From Erythrobacter sp. JK5 (GTDB taxonomy: Bacteria > Pseudomonadota > Alphaproteobacteria > Sphingomonadales > Sphingomonadaceae): a stretch of 64,000 nucleotides of DNA. Within the stretch, counting starts at the first letter, position 1; every line of letters starts with the position of its first letter. Below the pieces are notes generated by a model that saw only the letters and a list, made by a program, of their open reading frames with translations, was not told the origin of the DNA and ran no database searches. Positions 53,072-61,506 of the stretch are shown in pieces. The stretch lies in assembly GCF_018205975.1 (NCBI RefSeq), contig NZ_CP073577.1, forward strand, positions 1,240,001 through 1,304,000, in the 5' to 3' direction. The translations under genes and the position numbers were made by a program.

Positions 53072-54022
53072 ATGATCCGAGCACCTGCGCGCGAAGGCGT
53101 GATCGAAGCCGCCGAGAAGATCGCAGCGATCCTGCCGCCGACACCCTTGCTGCCGGTCGAGATCGATGGGGTGCAATGCTGGGCAAAGGCCGAAAATCTT
53201 CAGCCGATCGGCGCGTTCAAGATCAGGGGTGCGTGGCACCGCCTGACCGCGCTTTCGGAGGATGAACGCTCGCGCGGGGTCGTTGCGGTGTCGTCCGGCA
53301 ACCACGCACAGGGCGTCGCGTGGGCGGCCAGGCGGCTGGGCATCCGCGCCGCGATCGTGATGCCGCGCGACGCGCCGCAGGTGAAGCTCGACAATACCCG
53401 CGCTCTGGGTGCCGAGATCGTGCTCTACGATCGCCCCGGCGAGGATCGCGACGCGATTGCCGCAGAGCTGATCCGCGAGCGCGGCGGCACGCTGGTCCAC
53501 GCCTTCGGCGATCCGTGGGTGATCGAGGGACAGGGCAGCGCCGGGATCGAGATTGCCGCGCAACTGGGTAAGCAGCCCAGCCGCATCGTCGCCTGCTGCG
53601 GCGGTGGCGGACTGGCAGCGGGCCTCGCGCTCGCCTGCCCCGACAGCGCGATCCACGTGGTCGAGCCGTTCGGATGGGACATGGTCGGCCAGGCGTTGGC
53701 GGCGGGCAAGATCGTGCCCGTAGCGCCGGACGCGCCCGCGACGATCTGCGACGCGCTCCAGCCCACAGCGACGAAGCAGCTCAACCTCGATCTGCTTTCC
53801 GGCCGCGCCGAACCGGGCGTGACCGTAACCGACGCCGAAGTACGCGATGCGCAGCGCTGGGCCTTCGCCCATTTGCGATTGGTGCTCGAACCAGGGGGCG
53901 CTGCGGCGCTTGCCGCTGCGCTGGCAGGCAAGGTGCCGCTCGATCGCGGGACCGCGATCATGCTGACCGGCGGCAATGCCGATCCCAAGGCTTTTGCGCG
54001 GACGCTCTCCGCAGACGCGTGA
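53072..54022 (+). CDS. PLP-dependent threonine/serine dehydratase family enzyme
   Basis: 316 aa from ATG 53072 (MIRAPAREGVIEAAEKIAAI); an upstream in-frame ATG at 53054 is an alternative. The PLP lysine is in PIGAFKIRGAWHRL. SSGNHAQGVAWAARRLGIRA, CGGGGLAAGLALAC and the C-terminal GGNAD are of the tryptophan-synthase-beta fold. No ACT regulatory domain is present, so it resembles catabolic threonine dehydratase (TdcB) or serine racemase. The divergent start from the Lys1-like gene leaves about 62 bases. Confidence 0.88.
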   Translation: MIRAPAREGVIEAAEKIAAILPPTPLLPVEIDGVQCWAKAENLQPIGAFKIRGAWHRLTALSEDERSRGVVAVSSGNHAQGVAWAARRLGIRAAIVMPRDAPQVKLDNTRALGAEIVLYDRPGEDRDAIAAELIRERGGTLVHAFGDPWVIEGQGSAGIEIAAQLGKQPSRIVACCGGGGLAAGLALACPDSAIHVVEPFGWDMVGQALAAGKIVPVAPDAPATICDALQPTATKQLNLDLLSGRAEPGVTVTDAEVRDAQRWAFAHLRLVLEPGGAAALAAALAGKVPLDRGTAIMLTGGNADPKAFARTLSADA

Positions 54023-54129
54023 GGCACTGCGAAACGGCGAGGATATTCGGTTGCATTTGACAATCGGCCCGCGCTTTCGCAGGTAGCGCGCTCGAAAGAC
54101 AGAGCGGAACAAGGGGAGGAGACGTCTCG

Positions 54130-54582
54130 ATGCAAGCGCAAATGCTCGCACCGGCCGCCGTGCTGGTGATGTGGACGCTGATCGTGCTGCTGTGGATCAT
54201 CCCAGCACGGTTCGGCGCAATCGCCAAGGTCGAAGACAAGTCGGCCCTGCCCAGCAAACAGGGCGTTCGCGGCAGCGACCTTGAAGGCGTGATTCCCGAC
54301 AAAGCCAACTGGCCCGCGCACAATCACACGCATCTGCACGAACAGCCTACGCTGTTTTACGCGGTGGTGATCATCCTCGCGATCATCGGCCCCGGGCCGA
54401 TCGATATCCTGCTCGCATGGAGCTATACCGGCATCCGCATCGTGCATTCGCTGTGGCAGATCCTGGTGAACAAGGTGCCGGTGCGCTTCGTCCTGTTCCT
54501 GCTCAGTTCGATCGTGCTGATCGCGCTCGCCATACGCGCGGTAATGGCCACCGCCTTTGCAGATCCGGGAGTTGTCGGATGA
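54130..54582 (+). CDS. MAPEG family membrane protein, copy 1
   Basis: 150 aa, with an AAGGGGAGGAG ribosome site upstream. There are four hydrophobic helices (VLVMWTLIVLLWIIPARFG ... LFLLSSIVLIALAI), and the motif NHTHLHEQPTLFYAVVIILA is characteristic of MAPEG proteins (membrane-associated glutathione/eicosanoid enzymes). Bacterial members are mostly uncharacterised glutathione-linked proteins. The stop overlaps the start of the paralogue (ATGA). Confidence 0.87.
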   Translation: MQAQMLAPAAVLVMWTLIVLLWIIPARFGAIAKVEDKSALPSKQGVRGSDLEGVIPDKANWPAHNHTHLHEQPTLFYAVVIILAIIGPGPIDILLAWSYTGIRIVHSLWQILVNKVPVRFVLFLLSSIVLIALAIRAVMATAFADPGVVG

Positions 54583-55031
54583 CCATTATCGATTCGCAGA
54601 TTTTCCAGCCGGTGGTCGCGCTGATGGCGTGGACCATGATCATGTGGGCGTGGATGTACGCCACGCGCATTCCCGCAATGTCGAAAGCGCCGGACATTCC
54701 GCAACCGTCCAAGCTTGTGGGAACCACCGGGTCCGAACTGCGCACCAAGCTGCCGGACAGGGTCAACTGGAAAGCCGACAACTACAATCACCTGCACGAA
54801 CAGCCGACACTGTTCTATGCGGTCGCGCTGCTGCTGGGGATCATCGGGCACGGCGAAGGCCAGCACGCGTTGCTGGCGTGGATCTATGTGGGCCTGCGGG
54901 TCGCGCATTCGCTGATTCAGGTCACCGCGAACGTGGTGATGGTGCGGTTCGTGCTGTTCGCGCTGTCGAGTGTGGTGCTGATCGCGATGATCTTCCACGC
55001 GGGATCGGTGGTGTTCGGCTACATCGAATAG
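54579..55031 (+). CDS. MAPEG family membrane protein, copy 2
   Basis: 150 aa, same length and layout as copy 1: MAWTMIMWAWMYATRIPAM, NYNHLHEQPTLFYAVALLLG, YVGLRVAHSLIQVTANVVM and VLFALSSVVLIAMIF. The ATG overlaps the stop of copy 1, so it is a tandem duplication with translational coupling, likely forming homo- or hetero-trimers as MAPEG proteins do. It is convergent with trxB eight bases away. Confidence 0.87.
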   Translation: MTIIDSQIFQPVVALMAWTMIMWAWMYATRIPAMSKAPDIPQPSKLVGTTGSELRTKLPDRVNWKADNYNHLHEQPTLFYAVALLLGIIGHGEGQHALLAWIYVGLRVAHSLIQVTANVVMVRFVLFALSSVVLIAMIFHAGSVVFGYIE

Positions 55032-55038
55032 CCGGTCG

Positions 55039-56016
55039 TCACTCCGCCGCCTCGGTCACCTGCTCCCCGGGCGCATCCGCGCGCGCCGCGAGATATCGCT
55101 CGCCATCGAGTGCGGCCATGCAACCCATGCCCGCCGCCGTCACTGCCTGACGATAGACGTGGTCGGTCACGTCGCCGGCCGCGAAGACCCCGGGGATCGC
55201 GGTCTTGGGCGTGCCCGGCTCGACATCGAGATACCCGCTCTCGTCCATCGCCAGCTTGCCTTTGAACAGCTCGGTCGCCGGCGCGTGGCCGATCGCGACG
55301 AAGGCCCCGTCGACATCGATCGTGGAGGTCTCGCCGGTCTGCGTATCCTTGAGCACCAGATGCGACAGCGCACCGTCCTCGCCGGCCTCGAAGCTCTCCA
55401 CCGTCTTGTTCCAGAGCGTCGAGATCTTCGGGTTCTTGAACAGCCGGTCCTGCAGGATCTTCTCCGCGCGCAACTCGTCGCGGCGGTGGATCAGCGTCAC
55501 GTCGTCCGAGTGGTTGGTGAGGTACAGCGCTTCCTCGACTGCGGTGTTCCCGCCGCCGATCACCGCGACCTTCTTGCCGCGATAGAAGAACCCGTCGCAG
55601 GTCGCGCAGGCCGATACGCCCTTGCCGCCCAGTTCCTGTTCGCCCGGAGCGCCAAGCCACTTGGCCTGAGCGCCGGTGGCGATCACGATCGTGTCGGCGA
55701 TGTATTCATCGCCGCTGTCGCCCACTGCGCGGAAGGGCGATCCGTTCTGGAGATCGACGGAAACGATGATGTCGTACATCATTCGCGTGCCGACATGCTC
55801 GGCCTGCGCCTTCATCTCCTCCATCAGCCACGGGCCCTGCACCACGTCGCGAAAACCCGGGTAGTTTTCGACATCGGTGGTGATCGTCAGCTGCCCGCCG
55901 GGCTGAAGCCCCTGAACCACGATCGGCTCGAGCATCGCGCGCGCGGCATAGATCGCGGCGCTGTAGCCGGCCGGGCCGGAGCCGATGATGAGCATCTTGG
56001 TGCGGTGGGTTGCCAT
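55039..56016 (-). CDS. trxB: Thioredoxin-disulfide reductase
   Basis: 325 aa. FAD-binding LIIGSGPAGYSAAIYAARAM, the redox CATCDG in SACATCDGFFYRGKKVAV, the NADPH-binding VIGGGNTAVEEALYLTNHS, and FVAIGHAPATELF plus GVFAAGDVTD define the low-molecular-weight bacterial type. It keeps thioredoxin reduced with NADPH. AGGA precedes the ATG. Its C-terminus carries a short acidic tail (EQVTEAAE). Confidence 0.96.
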   Translation of the reverse strand: MATHRTKMLIIGSGPAGYSAAIYAARAMLEPIVVQGLQPGGQLTITTDVENYPGFRDVVQGPWLMEEMKAQAEHVGTRMMYDIIVSVDLQNGSPFRAVGDSGDEYIADTIVIATGAQAKWLGAPGEQELGGKGVSACATCDGFFYRGKKVAVIGGGNTAVEEALYLTNHSDDVTLIHRRDELRAEKILQDRLFKNPKISTLWNKTVESFEAGEDGALSHLVLKDTQTGETSTIDVDGAFVAIGHAPATELFKGKLAMDESGYLDVEPGTPKTAIPGVFAAGDVTDHVYRQAVTAAGMGCMAALDGERYLAARADAPGEQVTEAAE

Positions 56017-56095
56017 GGTCGGATTCCTGTTTGTTCGTACGAGGTGATCTAGGGTCTCGCCCGTCGCGCTTCAATTCGCAGCGCGATGGAATGCG

Positions 56096-56887
56096 TTACT
56101 GTTCCACAAGCTCGGCTTTGAGGGCATCACGCATCCTTTGATCCACCTTCAGCACCTGTTCGAGGTAGGTATCGATCGATCCGAACCGCTCGTTGAGCGA
56201 TCGCCGCGCAGCCTCGAGGAACGCGGCATCCACCCCCATCAGCACCCGGATGGTGGCGTCGTCCTTTGCGCCATACTTGCCGCCCATCAGCGCGCGCCCG
56301 TGAGCGATCCGCTCCTCGTTGCGCGGCGAGTGGTTGGTGAGCAGGTAATCCTCCATTGCATCGTCGGGATGCACACCGAGGACGTGGTGCAGCAGATCGA
56401 CCGCGATGCCGGTACGATCCTTGCCCGCCGCACAATGCACAAGGCTCGCGCCCTCGCCCTGCGAGAGTGCTGCAAAATAGCGCTTGAGAATTGCGTTCAG
56501 CCCGCGCCGGTCGGGCAAGGCGGCATACAGTTCGATCATCGCCCGGTGTGCGCCTTGCGCATCGACGCTGCCCTCGGTCGCCTCGAGATGCGGGGCCAGC
56601 CCGGCGGTTTCGCCTTCGAAATACAATACGGTGGCGGAAAACCCTGCGGGTCTGCGGCACGAATGACGGGCCCGCTCGCTGTCGCCGCGCAAATCGATGA
56701 CATGCGCGAGACCGAGCTCGGCTACGGTCTTCAGGTCCGCTTCGGTCGCCTCCGCGTGGTGGCCGGACCGGAACAGCTGGCCGGTCTTCACCCGCCCGCC
56801 GCCATCGACCGCGTAGCCGCCGTAATCGCGCAGATTGTGAATGCCCTCGGTGGGGCGGAACGGGGTGGTTTCGTGGTCTCGAATCAT
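56096..56887 (-). CDS. Protein tyrosine/serine phosphatase
   Basis: 263 aa from ATG 56887 (MIRDHETTPFRPTEGIHNLR). The signature loop is SLVHCAAGKDRTGIAVDLLH (HCxxGKDRTG). FRSGHHAEATEADLKTVAEL and VIDLRGDSERARH precede it in the order of the Y_phosphatase3/LipA-like family. This atypical group includes phosphoinositide and protein phosphatases in bacteria. The frame continues upstream, but that part is low-complexity and crosses the divergent promoter. No signal peptide. Confidence 0.86.
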   Translation of the reverse strand: MIRDHETTPFRPTEGIHNLRDYGGYAVDGGGRVKTGQLFRSGHHAEATEADLKTVAELGLAHVIDLRGDSERARHSCRRPAGFSATVLYFEGETAGLAPHLEATEGSVDAQGAHRAMIELYAALPDRRGLNAILKRYFAALSQGEGASLVHCAAGKDRTGIAVDLLHHVLGVHPDDAMEDYLLTNHSPRNEERIAHGRALMGGKYGAKDDATIRVLMGVDAAFLEAARRSLNERFGSIDTYLEQVLKVDQRMRDALKAELVEQ

Positions 56888-57047
56888 CGCGGCGGACACT
56901 GGCAGTCGCGCTTGTGCTGGGCAAGCAAGGCGAGGGACGACAGGCGGAAAACCGGCTAGGTAACCTTCCGCAGGGGGCGGCAGCCCGGTCTTGACGGTTG
57001 CAGCGCTAGGCCGGACGCTCATCGAATGCCGAGAAGGTGCGCTTGCC

Positions 57048-57512
57048 ATGGCCCGAATCCTGATTGCCGACGACGACGAGTTGATCGCCGAACTGGCATC
57101 CGAAGTGCTGATCGACGCCGGGCACGCGTGCGGCTGGGTGACCAGCAGCGAAGCGGCGTGGAACGTGCTGCACAGGGGCCGTCGTCCCGATGTCGTGCTG
57201 CTGGATCAGGACATGCCCGGCATGTCCGGCGTGACCCTGCTGCGCCGGTTACGCGGTTCGCCGGTGTTCTACGACCTCCCGATCATCATGTTCACCGCGA
57301 TGCGGGGGGATGAAGACGAGGCGCAGGCGATCTATGCGGGGGCGCAGGATTTCATCCGCAAGCCGTTCGAACCGCAGCGCCTCACCCACCGGGTAGAGCG
57401 CGTGCTCGAAAAGCGTGGCCGAACGCCTCGGCACCAGGATCTCAAAGCATGGCTTGCCGAACGCAACGGCATGGCCGGCAGCGGCGACATCCACGAGCGG
57501 CGGATGGTCTGA
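57048..57512 (+). CDS. Single-domain response regulator
   Basis: 154 aa from ATG 57048 (MARILIADDDELIAELASEV). The receiver landmarks are the acid pair ADDDE, phospho-Asp in PDVVLLDQDMPGMSGVTLLR, Thr in IIMFTAMRGDEDEA and Lys in DFIRKPFEPQRL. A C-terminal 30-residue extension (RTPRHQDLKAWLAERNGMAG) has no known output domain. There is no histidine kinase nearby, so it is an orphan. It is convergent with otsA, with seven bases between stops. Confidence 0.9.
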   Translation: MARILIADDDELIAELASEVLIDAGHACGWVTSSEAAWNVLHRGRRPDVVLLDQDMPGMSGVTLLRRLRGSPVFYDLPIIMFTAMRGDEDEAQAIYAGAQDFIRKPFEPQRLTHRVERVLEKRGRTPRHQDLKAWLAERNGMAGSGDIHERRMV

Positions 57513-57519
57513 CGACCGC

Positions 57520-58911
57520 TCAATCGTCGGCGAGATCGGTACAAAAGCGCATAGTCCAGGCGTGGACGTTTTCGTCGCGCACCGTCCCGATCATCGCTTC
57601 ATAGCGCTGCTTGCGCTCTTCCAATGGCATGTCGAGCGCATTGTGGATTGCCCGTGCAAGCGCGTCACGGCTGTGCGGATTGACCAGCACCGCGCCCTTC
57701 CCCTCTGCGCCCAGCTGGTGCGCGGCACCGGCGAATTCGGTCAGGATCAGAACGCCGGGGTCCTCCGGATCCTGCGCTGCGACGTATTCCTTGGCGACGA
57801 GGTTCATCCCGTCGCGCAGCGGGGTCACCAGCCCGATTTTCGCCGCGCGGAAGAACCCGAACAGCTCGGCATGGCTGTGTCCACGGTTCACGTAGCGGAT
57901 CGGAACGATATCGACTTCGCTGCGCGCGCCGTTGATCTGCCCGGTCTTCTGTTCAAGCAAGCTGCGAATGTTCTGATAGCTATCGACATCCTCCCGGCTC
58001 GGCGGCGCGATCTGGATGAACACGAGGTCGCGCGTGCGCTCGGGATGCTGATCGAAGAAGCGGCCGATACCGTCGATCCGTTCCGGCAGGCCCTTCGAAT
58101 AGTCGAGCCGGTCGACCCCGATCATCGCGGTTCTGTGCCGGGTCGAGGAAAGCAGCCGCTGCTGCGCCTGGCGCGCTTCGCCGGTGTCGCCCTGGGCCTG
58201 GAAATGATCCCAATCGATCCCGATCGGATAGGCGCGCGCAATCGTCGTTCGGCCCTCGTGCGTGATCTGGCCGGTGCTGCGGTCGACTTTCGCCCCCAGT
58301 TCGTTTTCGCAATAGTGAACGAAGCTCGCCAGCCACTCCTCGGTCTGAAAGCCGATCAGGTCGTAATCGAGCATCGTCATGACCAGGCGCTTGTGAAACG
58401 GCAGCGAGGTCAGCAGCCTGGTCGGCGGCCACGGTATATGGAGGAAGAATCCGATCCGGTTTGTCGCGCCGCGCTGGCGAAGCCGCTCACCCAGAGGGAT
58501 GAGGTGGTAGTCGTGGACCCAGACCAGATCGTCGTCCTCGATCAGCGGCATGACGCTGTCGGCGAACCGGTCGTTGACCCGCTCGTAACCCTTGCCGGTC
58601 TCGTTCTCGTATTCGGTCAGGTCGATGCGGTAGTGAAACAGCGGCCAAAGGGTCGAGTTGGCGTAACCGTTGTAATATTCGTCCACATCGCGGGTGGAGA
58701 GATCGATCGTGGCCGTCGTCACACCCTCGTTGCGTTGGAGGTTCATGTTGCCGGTGCGGTCTTCGCTTTCCTGCCCCGACCAGCCGAACCACAACCCGCC
58801 ACGATCCTTCAATGCTGCATTGAGCGCGCCCGCCAATCCGCCCTGCGCGCCCGTGACGCCGCGCGCTTTCGGCACAGCGACACGGTTCGAGATGACGACG
58901 AGACGGGTTAT
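57520..58911 (-). CDS. otsA: Trehalose-6-phosphate synthase (unusual start)
   Basis: About 463 aa, GT20 family. HDYHLIPLGERLRQRG, GFFLHIPWPPTRLLTSLPFH, GVDRLDYSKGLPERIDGIGR and LRDGMNLVAKEYVAAQDPED are diagnostic; it joins UDP-glucose to glucose-6-phosphate. The essential N-terminal strand RLVVISNRVAVPKA is in frame only back to ATA ACC CGT (58911-58903), and no ATG/GTG/TTG precedes it before a TGA. The nearest normal codon is a GTG at 58875, which would lose RLVVISNR. I therefore place the start at the ATA, overlapping the GH15 stop (ATAA). Confidence 0.88.
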   Translation of the reverse strand: MTRLVVISNRVAVPKARGVTGAQGGLAGALNAALKDRGGLWFGWSGQESEDRTGNMNLQRNEGVTTATIDLSTRDVDEYYNGYANSTLWPLFHYRIDLTEYENETGKGYERVNDRFADSVMPLIEDDDLVWVHDYHLIPLGERLRQRGATNRIGFFLHIPWPPTRLLTSLPFHKRLVMTMLDYDLIGFQTEEWLASFVHYCENELGAKVDRSTGQITHEGRTTIARAYPIGIDWDHFQAQGDTGEARQAQQRLLSSTRHRTAMIGVDRLDYSKGLPERIDGIGRFFDQHPERTRDLVFIQIAPPSREDVDSYQNIRSLLEQKTGQINGARSEVDIVPIRYVNRGHSHAELFGFFRAAKIGLVTPLRDGMNLVAKEYVAAQDPEDPGVLILTEFAGAAHQLGAEGKGAVLVNPHSRDALARAIHNALDMPLEERKQRYEAMIGTVRDENVHAWTMRFCTDLADD

Positions 58912-60728
58912 CGAACTTCACTCCATGGTTTGGACAGCAATCCGGCGCAGTTTATCACTCCTACCAGCGAGTAGGTCTGCGGGAAGTTCCCCCACAGCTC
59001 GCCGGTCTCGTAATCGAGGTCCTCGCTCAGCAGCCCCGATTGCGTCGTGTGGCTCAGCATCGTGGAGAACAGCGCGCGCGCCTCTTCGTCGCGACCGGCG
59101 AGGTGCAGCGCCTCGATCAGCCAGAACGTGCAGACGTTGAAGGCCGTCTCGGGTGCGCCAAAGTCGTCCTCTGCGGCATAACGCAGCATGTGATCGCCGC
59201 GTCGCAGGTGCTTCTCGACCGCGGCGAAGGTCTGCTGAAACCGCTCGTTGTCGGGCGAAAGGAACCGCAGCTCGATCATCTGGAGCAGGCTGGCATCGAG
59301 ATAGTCGCTTTCAAAGCTGGCGCCGTAGTGGCCGCCCATGTCGGAGCCATTCTCGACCCACGCCTCTTCCTCGATCTTGGCACGGATCGCGTCGGCGCGT
59401 TCGCGCCACACCTTTGCACGGTCCGCCTTCCCGATATGCTCGGCGACATTCGCCAGCCGGTCGCACGCGGCCCAGCACATGACGGCGGAATAGGTGTGCA
59501 CCTCCTGACGGGTGCGGAATTCCCACAGACCCGCGTCGGGCTGGTCGTGCATCGCCCACGCCATCTTGCCGACCTGTTCGAGATTTTCGAAATCGTGCTC
59601 GGTCGCCGGGCGCAGCAACCGCCGGTCGAAAAACGCCTGCACGCTCGGCAGCACGATCTGGCCGTAGCAATCGTATTGCACCTGCTTGTAGGCGGCGTTG
59701 CCGCGCCGCACCGGCCCCATGCCGCGATAGCCCGCGAGATAACTCGCTGTCGTTTCGTCGAGCTCGCTTTCGCCCATCACCGAATAGAGCGGCTGGATCT
59801 GCCCGCCTTTCGCGCCGTCGACGATGTTGCGCAGATAGGCGAGATACTTCTCCATCACGTCGAGCGCGCCCAGGCGGTTCAGCGCCTGGATCGTGTAGTA
59901 GGAATCGCGGATCCAGCAGTATCGGTAATCCCAGTTCCGCTCCGAATGCGCCGCCTCCGGGATCGAGGTGGTGAGCGCGGCGACGATCGCGCCGGTTTCC
60001 TCGTGCTGGCACAGCTTGAGCGAGATCGCGCAGCGGATCACCTCCTCCTGCCATTCGAGCGGAATGTGGAGGCCGCGCACCCAGGTCTGCCAGTATTTGC
60101 GCGTGCCCTGCTCCATCGACCGGACCCGCTCGCGCAGGTTGCCGACGAACGGCTCGTCCGGACCGAGGAAGAAGTGCGTGTCCTCTTCCACGCGGAAGGT
60201 CCGCCCTTCCATGATGTAACCGATTGGCGCATCGGTGGAGAGACGCAGCGTGTGGTTTCCGGCGAGATAGCGGATGTGATTGGTGCCACTGGTGGTCTCG
60301 GCCAGGCCCGCGCCGTAATTCTTGGTAGGCGCCAGCACCACCTTGATGCGCGGGTTGCCGGCAATCGGGCGAACGATCCGGACATAGGCGACCGGGCGGT
60401 ACATTCTGCCCGATCGTTCGAAGCGCGGGCAGAAATCGAGCACCTCGACCGCGCTGCCGTCGCGCGCTTCGAGCGTCGTGACCAGGTTGGGCGTGTTGCG
60501 GATGTACTCCTGCCGGGCGCTGATCTGCCCTTCCAGCTCGAACCGCCAGATTCCGGCGTCGCGTTGATCGTCGTTGAGCAATGCCGAGAACGTCGGATCG
60601 CCGTCGACGCGCGGTACGCAGCCCCACACCAGCGCGCCGGTCCGGTCGATCAGGCCCGACACCTGGCAATTGCCGATCGGCCAGAGTTCGAGGTCGGGAA
60701 GCTGCTGCTCGCTCACAGATCGAGCCAT
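58908..60728 (-). CDS. Glycoside hydrolase family 15 protein (glucoamylase/trehalase-like)
   Basis: 606 aa from ATG 60728, or 602 from a GTG at 60716 that overlaps the otsB stop (GTGA). LPDLELWPIGNCQVSGLIDR at the start and the GH15 core ERNWDYRYCWIRDSYYTIQA, LYSVMGESELDETTASYLAG, GNAAYKQVQYDCYGQIVLPS and WVENGSDMGGHYGASFESDY identify it. Members of this type hydrolyse alpha-glucosidic bonds; trehalase and glucoamylase are both known. Its place between otsB and otsA favours a role in trehalose or alpha-glucan turnover. Confidence 0.9.
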   Translation of the reverse strand: MARSVSEQQLPDLELWPIGNCQVSGLIDRTGALVWGCVPRVDGDPTFSALLNDDQRDAGIWRFELEGQISARQEYIRNTPNLVTTLEARDGSAVEVLDFCPRFERSGRMYRPVAYVRIVRPIAGNPRIKVVLAPTKNYGAGLAETTSGTNHIRYLAGNHTLRLSTDAPIGYIMEGRTFRVEEDTHFFLGPDEPFVGNLRERVRSMEQGTRKYWQTWVRGLHIPLEWQEEVIRCAISLKLCQHEETGAIVAALTTSIPEAAHSERNWDYRYCWIRDSYYTIQALNRLGALDVMEKYLAYLRNIVDGAKGGQIQPLYSVMGESELDETTASYLAGYRGMGPVRRGNAAYKQVQYDCYGQIVLPSVQAFFDRRLLRPATEHDFENLEQVGKMAWAMHDQPDAGLWEFRTRQEVHTYSAVMCWAACDRLANVAEHIGKADRAKVWRERADAIRAKIEEEAWVENGSDMGGHYGASFESDYLDASLLQMIELRFLSPDNERFQQTFAAVEKHLRRGDHMLRYAAEDDFGAPETAFNVCTFWLIEALHLAGRDEEARALFSTMLSHTTQSGLLSEDLDYETGELWGNFPQTYSLVGVINCAGLLSKPWSEVR

Positions 60729-61468
60729 GCATGGACGGAGGCGACGTCGGGCAGGTGATAGCGCGCCCGGGTCGGTTCGCGATCGCCGACGAGAATGCCC
60801 GCTCCACCGAGATCGGCACAGGCGAGGAACCCCGCTTCGTCGGTCAGATCGTCGCCGATGAAGAACGGGCGGGAACCGGCGAAAGCCGCCGTCTCCATCA
60901 ACGCGAACACCGCTGCGCCCTTGTTCGCGCCATTGGCGATCAGTTCGACCACGCACTTTCCGTGCTGCGCCGTCCAGCCATGAGCGAGCGCGAGCGTTTC
61001 GGCGAACTGCCGGGCGACGTCGCCGCACGCGGGGTTGGAGCGGTAATGCAGCGCCCCGCCATGCGGCTTGGCTTCGTAGTCGAGATCGTGCTCGGTCGCG
61101 AATTCGCGCAATTCGCGCTCGATCACCGGCGGAAGCCCCGACGGCACCTCGCCCTGGGTATTTCCGTCGGCATCCCGGATGTCGGTCCCGTGCGAGCCCG
61201 CCGCTGCGATCGGCAGCGGGCCGATGTGCCGCTCGATATCGCTCAGCGCGCGGCCGCTGACGAGCGCGCAACGCATGTCGAGGCGATCGCCGAGCCGTGC
61301 CAGTCGCTCGGCCAGACCGGGTCGCGGCTCGATCGCATCCGGTCGCGGTGCCAGTTCGACCAGCGTCCCGTCGAAATCGAGAAACAGCGCAATCGGCCCT
61401 GCCGCAGTCAATGCGGCGAGCGATGGCGGCGGGCTCAGGCCGATGCGGGAATCCATGCTGCGGTGCAT
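60713..61468 (-). CDS. otsB: Trehalose-6-phosphate phosphatase
   Basis: 251 aa from ATG 61468; ATG 61456 is an alternative. HAD-type motif I is FLDFDGTLVELAP, followed by CALVSGRALSDIERHIG, AAAGSHGTDIRD, VVELIANGANKGAAVFALME and PFFIGDDLTDEAGFLA (motif IV). It removes the phosphate from trehalose-6-phosphate. The stop overlaps the next gene by up to 16 bases, so otsB-GH15-otsA is one coupled operon. Confidence 0.94.
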   Translation of the reverse strand: MHRSMDSRIGLSPPPSLAALTAAGPIALFLDFDGTLVELAPRPDAIEPRPGLAERLARLGDRLDMRCALVSGRALSDIERHIGPLPIAAAGSHGTDIRDADGNTQGEVPSGLPPVIERELREFATEHDLDYEAKPHGGALHYRSNPACGDVARQFAETLALAHGWTAQHGKCVVELIANGANKGAAVFALMETAAFAGSRPFFIGDDLTDEAGFLACADLGGAGILVGDREPTRARYHLPDVASVHAWLDL

Positions 61469-61506
61469 AAAGGCCTGACCTACGGGGTCAACAAAGCGTC
61501 GCCCGG

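Noticed and set aside
59040..60758. Plus-strand open frame of 572 codons
   Set aside because: Shadow of the GH15 gene on the other strand.
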